Positions 8,501 through 12,196 of a stretch of DNA of 12,196 bases are shown piece by piece (position 1 is the first letter of the stretch; every line of letters starts with the position of its first letter). Both the position numbers and the translations under genes were made by a program. The notes under the pieces are model-generated. The model saw only the letters and a list, made by a program, of their open reading frames with translations, was not told where the DNA came from and ran no database searches. The stretch is from NCBI GenBank assembly GCA_905233325.1, contig CAJODU010000060.1, positions 1 through 12,196 on the forward strand, read 5' to 3'. Source of the DNA: an uncultured Selenomonadaceae bacterium. GTDB lineage: Bacteria; Bacillota; Negativicutes; Selenomonadales; Selenomonadaceae.

Positions 8501-8596
8501 TCCCGTCCAAAATGTACCCAACACCAATATAATCGCAACGATAACACTACCAATGACGGCAAACCGCATCATACCGCTTTTTTGTTCATCTTCCAT
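5504..8596 (-). CDS. Hybrid sensor histidine kinase, Cache-type sensor and two receiver domains
   Basis: A 1030-residue membrane kinase. Membrane helix 1 is at about 9-30 and helix 2 at about 297-320; the 265 residues between resemble a double-Cache extracellular sensor. A Glu/Gln-rich coiled coil (about 333-367) leads to a PAS-like region (about 368-495). The kinase core has the H-box NMSHEIRTPMN with His528, the N-box NILSNAVKF with Asn646, DTGVGM (679-684) and GSSGLGMA (708-715). Receiver 1 (about 768-888) has Asp822, Thr851 and Lys873; receiver 2 (about 907-1028) has Asp960, Thr992 and Lys1014, so both look active. There is no HPt or DNA-binding output domain, so a partner must exist elsewhere. 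The ATG at 8596 is chosen over 8611 because GGGGGGAG lies 5 bases upstream. It overlaps the folP end by 11 bases. The ligand is unknown. Confidence 0.93.
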   Translation of the reverse strand: MEDEQKSGMMRFAVIGSVIVAIILVLGTFWTGKNAGKDTETAVRTVSLLYLDELAGRREQVVASTLNNYIADIDTAIGLMDKEDISSIERLQAYQSRMKQLYGLEKFAFVDDTGLIYTSRGTRTDIAQYSFDYNNLNEPNISIKNLYGDSKKIVIAVPVDRLPFEGKHLVVCFMEMDMDRLLKAISLQTSNNSNTFCNLYTNNGISLTNFVLGGLSSENNLLHAMEKANFEGRHSFTAMRDDFAANKGGVVSFTYNNVKETMCYVPVHGTNWMLTYLVRESVISSQISSISDGIVFRSLMQSLVTALVLAIAFAVMILQIRRASKIDMDKKISETESRVKQQELEEQLALQEELLAQEQERAQLDAMITALASDYRSVYYVNLGTDEGICYRDDMAVDGAITKGEHFSFSEKFKEYADNFVDDEYREGFLNFIKPKSIRENLEKNLLISYRYLVRRNGQESYEMLRMAGVRHPEDRDDNIVHAVGVGFSDIDAEMRDSLQKSQALSDALKTAEEASKAKTVFLSNMSHEIRTPMNAIIGLDNLALNDPNISEKTRDYLEKIGSSAQHLLSLINDILDMSRIESGRMTIRNEEFAFSKLIEQINMIFSSQCQEKALAYYCHISEDVDDYYIGDSIKLRQVLINILSNAVKFTNRGGNIDFIVEKIAHFDGKSTLRFIIKDTGVGMSKDFIPKLFDAFSQENAGNANKYGSSGLGMAITKNIVEMMNGNIEVESEKGIGTTFTVVVTLMDSDKKAADKTDGVEIKPQDMNVLVIDDDPIACDHARLVLEKAGIASEVALSGKEALEMIKLRQARRAPYNLIIVDWQMPEMDGVEVTRNIRNIIGNETAIIILTAYNWEDIIEEAVAAGVDSFIAKPLFSSNLLEEFKNALKKKRLLVSENTKKADLKGRRILLAEDMIVNAEIMMQVLKMREMEPEHAENGKIAVEMFSSHPAGYYSAILMDMRMPEMTGLEATAAIRAMDRADAKTIPIIALTANAFDEDVQRSLQAGLNAHLSKPVNPEVLFETLENMIH

Positions 8597-9440
8597 TGCT
8601 ACTCCCCCCATTATCGCAACAATTTACCAAAGCATCAGCCATTTTGCACATCTTTGCAATCATCTCGACATTGTGGACTCTGAATATATTCACACCCTTA
8701 GTGATACCGATAACACAAATAGCACCCGTCGCCTCGTCGCGTTCATTGACATCAAGCCCGATAGCATATCCAATAACACTTTTGCGGCTTACACCGAGCA
8801 GGAGAGGGTATTTCATACCGTCGATTGTCTTCAACTCCTCAAGGTGACGCAATATTTCCAAATTCTGCTCCTGCGTCTTACAAAAACCTATACCGGGGTC
8901 AAATATGATATTCTCTCGATTCAGCCCGACTTCATCAGCGATTTTCAGAGTTTGCCTAAAATATCGCTTAATATCATCAATGACAGAATCGGCCTTGTTG
9001 TTGTGCATTGCAATGACAGGCGTGTTGAATCTGGCCGCAACTCTAGCCATTGCAAGCGGTTCATCTTCATATTGAAGACCGTGAATATCGTTGATAATGT
9101 CGGCACCGAGATTTATTGCCGCCTCAGCCGTCTTTGACTTGTAAGTATCGACAGAAACAGGAAGCGGGCATTCTTTGACGATTGCCTTCAATATCGGCTC
9201 AAGCCTGGATATTTCTTCTTCGGCGGTGATGGGAGTGAAGTTCGGGCGTGTTGATTCGGCACCAATATCAATAATATCAGCACCGGCAGCGATAAGCTCC
9301 TCAACGCGACGTTTGGCGGCGTCGATCTCATTAAACTTTCCACCGTCCGAGAAAGAGTCCGGCGTAATGTTGAGGATTGCCATAATCAAAGTTTTTTTGC
9401 CGACAGTTAAACATTTGCCGTTGTTTAAATTAAAAATCAT
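8586..9440 (-). CDS. folP: Dihydropteroate synthase
   Basis: A 284-residue TIM-barrel enzyme of normal length that joins 6-hydroxymethyl-dihydropterin pyrophosphate to p-aminobenzoate to form dihydropteroate, the sulfonamide target step of folate synthesis. All signature motifs are present in order: LNITPDSFSDGG (23-34), GAESTRP (60-66) for the p-aminobenzoate loop, SVDT with Asp98, IINDIHG with Asn117, MHN (145-147), FDPGIGF with Asp181, GVSRKS with Lys219, and FRVHNV with Arg254 and His256. None of the key residues is missing. The start is the first ATG in frame with the family N-terminus, but the only purine-rich match, GGAA, is 14 bases away, so its ribosome site is weak. It follows a small unrecognised gene by 45 bases and overlaps the kinase by 11. 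Cytosolic. Confidence 0.96.
   Translation of the reverse strand: MIFNLNNGKCLTVGKKTLIMAILNITPDSFSDGGKFNEIDAAKRRVEELIAAGADIIDIGAESTRPNFTPITAEEEISRLEPILKAIVKECPLPVSVDTYKSKTAEAAINLGADIINDIHGLQYEDEPLAMARVAARFNTPVIAMHNNKADSVIDDIKRYFRQTLKIADEVGLNRENIIFDPGIGFCKTQEQNLEILRHLEELKTIDGMKYPLLLGVSRKSVIGYAIGLDVNERDEATGAICVIGITKGVNIFRVHNVEMIAKMCKMADALVNCCDNGGSSNGR
8602..8609 (-). promoter_or_regulatory. Ribosome binding site of the kinase, inside folP
   Basis: GGGGGGAG on the minus strand, 5 bases before the ATG at 8596 and wholly within the last codons of folP. It decides between the two in-frame ATGs (8611 and 8596) and suggests that ribosomes finishing folP help start the kinase. Confidence 0.75.
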
Positions 9441-9462
9441 TGTAAAATTGACGTTTCCAAAG

Positions 9463-9482
9463 AAATAGTATAAAATAGTATC
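9463..9482. repeat. Tandem 10-bp repeat upstream of folP
   Basis: AAATAGTATA followed directly by AAATAGTATC, two copies differing only in the last base, in the 45-bp gap before folP. One helical turn apart on the same face of DNA. The minus strand of copy one gives TATACT, which with TTACGA 17 bp upstream could be a weak internal promoter for folP. Confidence 0.5.
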
Positions 9483-9485
9483 AGA

Positions 9486-9803
9486 TTACTCGTAACGAGG
9501 GTGCAGCTTGACATACTCAACAGGACGGCTCCAATCAACATGAACGCCGGTAGCCTCCCAGAGTTTTGTCAAGGTGAGTTGAAAGTTCTCAACACTGTCA
9601 AGCGGCTTGATCTTTTCAGTCGTAAAATCCAGAAGGGTATCATGAGGAATCTCAATGTCATGCACCTCACTCAAAAAAACTTCCGTCTTCTGCTTGCCCT
9701 CATCGTTGGCGAGGGTGACGGTTGCTGTCTTTTTCTCCTTGTCATAGTCGATATAACCCAAATCATCGCCGTAACTTATGGCAACGCTGTATGTATTTTC
9801 CAC
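9486..9803 (-). CDS. Small hypothetical protein, first gene of the folP operon
   Basis: A 105-residue, acidic, soluble-looking protein that I do not recognise. It has no signal peptide or membrane helix. The first half predicts as beta strands (YSVAISYGDDLGYIDYD, then TATVTLANDEG and TEVFLSEV), the second as a helix (about 71-85) and an aromatic C-terminus (VDWSRPVEYVKLHPRYE). The reading is supported by its tight fit between a promoter and folP and by coding-like composition. There is no ATG: GTG at 9803 has AGAGG 8 bases upstream and is preferred; TTG at 9809 is only 2 bases from that site. Role unknown; position suggests that it is made together with FolP, the kinase and the MATE pump. Confidence 0.75.
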   Translation of the reverse strand: MENTYSVAISYGDDLGYIDYDKEKKTATVTLANDEGKQKTEVFLSEVHDIEIPHDTLLDFTTEKIKPLDSVENFQLTLTKLWEATGVHVDWSRPVEYVKLHPRYE

Positions 9804-9845
9804 TTTCAAAACCTCTCATTCATTATAAACTAAATGGTTGATGAA

Positions 9846-9873
9846 AGTATAACACAAATCTTTACAAAAGCAA
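9846..9873 (-). promoter_or_regulatory. Candidate promoter of the 9803-4108 operon
   Basis: Minus strand: TTGCTT (9868-9873), a 16-bp spacer and TATACT (9846-9851) preceded by TGT, an extended -10. Start near 9839 leaves a leader of about 35 bases holding the AGAGG site. A closer TATAAT (9822-9827) exists but would start within the ribosome site. No match of similar quality is seen for the divergent plus-strand gene. Confidence 0.45.
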
Positions 9874-9886
9874 AGGATTAAGTGAA

Positions 9887-10525
9887 ATGTATTATTTAAA
9901 ACAAAATCAAAACACGAAAATGCTTGACATTATCTACAAATTGTCAATGTCAATCGGGATACTGTTGATAGTGGCAACATATCCGCTCTCGTTTGTCCTG
10001 CCGGTCTCGGTGAGTTATGAAGATGGACCGCTGGAGAATTTGCAAGTAGTGGTATTGATACTCGGCAGTATTTACAATTTCATATTAATGCGGCAGTCAA
10101 TAAATCAGCAAGTTACAGATTTTCATCTCTGGAGTGCGGTGCTGATGCTGTTTATGTCCTTCAGAGAATTGAACTGGGGCAGAGTTTTCTATGCTCCCTA
10201 TGATTTCAATGATAAGGGACCGGTGTTCGTGGGAATGAAGGATTTTGACTTTCGGATAGAGGCCTACATCACCATAGCACTGTTTATTATATTTTTGTTG
10301 ACATTCGCCTACAAAAGATTGCCGATCAGAAAAATTTTACGCTGTCCCTTGCCGTCCATAATAGTAATTTTTATGGTGATAGCAATGATTTTTTCGTTTG
10401 TGGGAGATGCCGGACTGATTGTCGGCAGACAAATGGGGCAGATTGTAGAGGAATGTGCCGAGCTTGCCTTCTATATAATGATTCCGGCGTTGTGCATACA
10501 TTATCGTCGTGAACTCTCAAAATAA
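9887..10525 (+). CDS. Unrecognised integral membrane protein, about six helices
   Basis: A 212-residue protein with hydrophobic segments at about 18-42, 50-69, 80-92, 126-142, 156-178 and 188-206. I cannot name a family. Notable polar residues sit in or next to the helices: LENLQ at 49-53, FRELNWGRVF at 92-101, DAG at 174-176 and EECAEL at 188-193; such conserved-looking charged motifs suggest an enzyme or transport site in the membrane rather than a mere anchor. The ATG has AAAGGA 9 bases upstream. It is divergent from the folP operon, 83 bases away, and 62 bases before metN, which has its own promoter, so it may be a single-gene unit. The reading frame is certain; function is unknown. Confidence 0.8.
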   Translation: MYYLKQNQNTKMLDIIYKLSMSIGILLIVATYPLSFVLPVSVSYEDGPLENLQVVVLILGSIYNFILMRQSINQQVTDFHLWSAVLMLFMSFRELNWGRVFYAPYDFNDKGPVFVGMKDFDFRIEAYITIALFIIFLLTFAYKRLPIRKILRCPLPSIIVIFMVIAMIFSFVGDAGLIVGRQMGQIVEECAELAFYIMIPALCIHYRRELSK

Positions 10526-10530
10526 CCTGC

Positions 10531-10560
10531 TTGACGTATATGCTTAATAGGTGATAAAAT
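10531..10560 (+). promoter_or_regulatory. Candidate promoter of metNI
   Basis: TTGACG (10531-10536), an 18-bp spacer, and TAAAAT (10555-10560) preceded by TGA (extended -10). The start near 10567 leaves a leader of about 20 bases, too short for a SAM riboswitch or T-box between promoter and gene. Confidence 0.55.
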
Positions 10561-10587
10561 GACATATCTCAATCTTGGAGGCTCATG

Positions 10588-11664
10588 ATGATAAAACTTT
10601 TTCATATAGAGAAAACTTACGACAGCCCTTCCGGCCCTGTTAAGGCTCTCAAGGGCATTGATTTAAATATCGGACGCGGTGAAATTTTTGGAATAATAGG
10701 TCTCAGCGGTGCAGGAAAGTCCACTCTGATCCGTTGCATTAATATGCTTGAACGTCCCACTGCCGGCAAGGTTATCGTTGACGGCAAGGATTTAACCGAA
10801 ATGAATGACAACGAACTTCGCAAAATGCGCAAACAGATCGGAATGATCTTTCAACATTTCAATTTGCTTTCAAGTGCAACCGTCTACGAAAATGTAGCTT
10901 TTCCGCTCAGGCTCGCCAACGTCAACGAGGAAGAGATCAAGAAAAAAGTGGAACCTCTCCTCAATCTCGTCGGTCTTGCTGATAAGTCGGCACAATATCC
11001 ATCGCAGCTTAGCGGCGGACAGAAACAAAGAGTCGGTATAGCTCGTGCTCTTGCCAGCGATCCAAAAGTTCTCCTCTGCGACGAGGCTACATCTGCCCTC
11101 GATCCTCAGACAACCAAATCAATCCTTGACCTCATCAAAGACATCAACCAAAAGCTGGAACTGACAGTCGTCGTCATCACTCACGAAATGCAAGTCATCA
11201 AGGATATTTGCGACAAGGTGGCGGTTATCTCCAACGGCGTCATAGCGGAGCAGGGCAGCGTTGTCGACGTGTTCATCAATCCACAGCAAGCCATCACCAA
11301 AGAATTTATCAGTGTTCTGCTGTCCAACGAGTTACCTGCAGCTTTCAGAGGCAATAAAATATCTCAAGAGGAGACGGTCGGCAGTCTGTTGCTCTTGAGA
11401 TTGACTTTCATCGGTGAGACGGCGGACAATCCTGTCATTGCCGGAATGATACGCGAGGCGGAGGGGATTGATGTAACCTTGCTCTTCGGCAATCTCGATC
11501 AAATACACGGCATTCCCTTCGGGCGTATGATTATAGGTCTGTCCGGCGATGAAGCTGAAGTCGAAAAGGCTCTCAACTATCTGAAGAGCCAGGATTTAAA
11601 ACTTGAGGTTATAGGCTATGTTGAGCGAAACTATACTGAGATTATGCGAGGTAATTTATTATGA
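10588..11664 (+). CDS. metN: Methionine ABC importer ATP-binding protein MetN
   Basis: A 358-residue ABC ATPase of MetN length. Walker A GLSGAGKST (38-46), Q-loop Gln89, signature LSGGQKQR (141-148), Walker B LLCDE (162-166) and switch His199 are all intact. Residues about 265-350 form the C-terminal NIL domain (LRLTFIGETADNPVI and later ALNYLKSQ), which in MetN binds methionine and blocks transport when the cell is replete. It powers uptake of methionine across the inner membrane with MetI and a substrate protein MetQ. Two ATGs are adjacent (10585, 10588); the second is 6 bases from GGAGG and gives the usual MIK start. The stop overlaps the metI start (ATGA). The partner metQ presumably lies past the right edge. 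Confidence 0.95.
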   Translation: MIKLFHIEKTYDSPSGPVKALKGIDLNIGRGEIFGIIGLSGAGKSTLIRCINMLERPTAGKVIVDGKDLTEMNDNELRKMRKQIGMIFQHFNLLSSATVYENVAFPLRLANVNEEEIKKKVEPLLNLVGLADKSAQYPSQLSGGQKQRVGIARALASDPKVLLCDEATSALDPQTTKSILDLIKDINQKLELTVVVITHEMQVIKDICDKVAVISNGVIAEQGSVVDVFINPQQAITKEFISVLLSNELPAAFRGNKISQEETVGSLLLLRLTFIGETADNPVIAGMIREAEGIDVTLLFGNLDQIHGIPFGRMIIGLSGDEAEVEKALNYLKSQDLKLEVIGYVERNYTEIMRGNLL

Positions 11665-12196
11665 TTGATACATTGCCGCTTTTAACAAAGGCACTCGGTG
11701 AGACTGTCTATATGGTCGTCGTTTCAATGGCGATTGCGACGGCGTTGGGCGTGCCGCTGGGTGTACTCCTCAATGTCACAAGTCAAGGACAAATCCTTGA
11801 ATCACCAATCTTAAACAAAGTCATAGGTTCAATCGTCAATGCGGTGAGGTCGATTCCATTCATCATTCTTATGGTTGCTATCATTCCATTTACTCGTTTC
11901 ATCGTCGGCAGTGCAATCGGCACGACAGCAGCAATGGTGCCGCTCGTGATAGCGTCGATACCCTTCATAGGGCGGCAGGTTGAGACCTCACTGAAAGAAG
12001 TTCCCTACGGCTTGATTGAGGCAGCTCTTGCAATGGGAGCAACACCCTTCCAGATAATCACAAAAGTTTTGTTGCCGGAATCAATGCCGTCAATCGTTGC
12101 ACAGCTCACAACCGTGATAATCGCCCTCGTTGGTGAATCGGCAATGGCTGGAGCAATCGGTGGCGGCGGACTGGGTGATCTTGCCATTCGTTACGG
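11661..12196 (+). CDS. metI: Methionine ABC importer permease MetI, cut by window edge
   Basis: 178 complete codons are visible from an ATG overlapping the metN stop; the family is about 217 residues, so roughly 40 are missing. It begins MIDTLPLLTKALGETVYMV, as MetI does. Membrane helices lie at about 15-38, 55-78, 84-104 and 148-170. The cytoplasmic coupling loop EAALAMGATPFQIITKVLLP (120-139) is the EAA motif that docks on MetN, and GESAMAGAIGGGGLGDLA (158-175) is the typical following segment. The ATGA overlap indicates translational coupling with metN. It forms the channel of the MetNI methionine importer. Confidence 0.95.
   Translation, partial: MIDTLPLLTKALGETVYMVVVSMAIATALGVPLGVLLNVTSQGQILESPILNKVIGSIVNAVRSIPFIILMVAIIPFTRFIVGSAIGTTAAMVPLVIASIPFIGRQVETSLKEVPYGLIEAALAMGATPFQIITKVLLPESMPSIVAQLTTVIIALVGESAMAGAIGGGGLGDLAIRY

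Noticed and set aside
9168..9468. Plus-strand frame opposite folP
   Set aside because: Shadow of folP, which keeps all catalytic motifs on the minus strand.

Overview
The window looks like chromosomal DNA of a low-GC, Firmicutes-type anaerobe. Strong purine-rich Shine-Dalgarno sites, sigma-A type promoters, a large hybrid sensor kinase of a style common in Selenomonas relatives, a periplasm-directed hydrolase and a RodZ-type protein would fit the Negativicutes (Selenomonadales). That placement is an inference from gene style, not from a marker gene.

Layout, left to right. (1) 1-330, minus: 5' part of folB (dihydroneopterin aldolase family), cut by the left edge, with its own promoter. (2) 532-1686, minus: exported alpha/beta hydrolase with a Cys nucleophile, divergent from (3) 1812-2687, plus: a LysR-type regulator. 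The 125-bp gap between them is a likely control region. (4) 2830-3681, minus: RodZ-like HTH/membrane protein, convergent with the LysR gene across a shared terminator and preceded by a strong promoter. (5) 3735-4107: AT-rich gap with palindromes and no convincing gene. (6) A compact minus-strand operon read from about 9840 down to 4108: an unrecognised 105-aa protein, folP (dihydropteroate synthase), a 1030-aa hybrid sensor kinase whose start overlaps the end of folP, and a MATE efflux pump. (7) 9887-10525, plus: an unrecognised six-helix membrane protein. (8) 10588-12196, plus: metN and metI, the ATPase and permease of a methionine ABC importer, joined by an ATGA overlap; metI runs off the right edge.

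Two folate genes lie in the window but 8 kb apart. FolP keeps all its catalytic motifs. The FolB reading lacks two residues (Tyr and Glu) that line the pterin pocket in well-studied aldolases, so its activity is in doubt. The most unusual arrangement is the folP / hybrid kinase / MATE operon: the kinase start codon and ribosome site sit inside the end of folP, which ties folate synthesis, an extracellular-signal kinase and an efflux pump to one transcript. I see no tRNA, rRNA, CRISPR array, transposase or phage gene. No clearly new system can be claimed; the best leads are the altered FolB, the folP-kinase-MATE operon, and the two unrecognised genes at 9486-10525.
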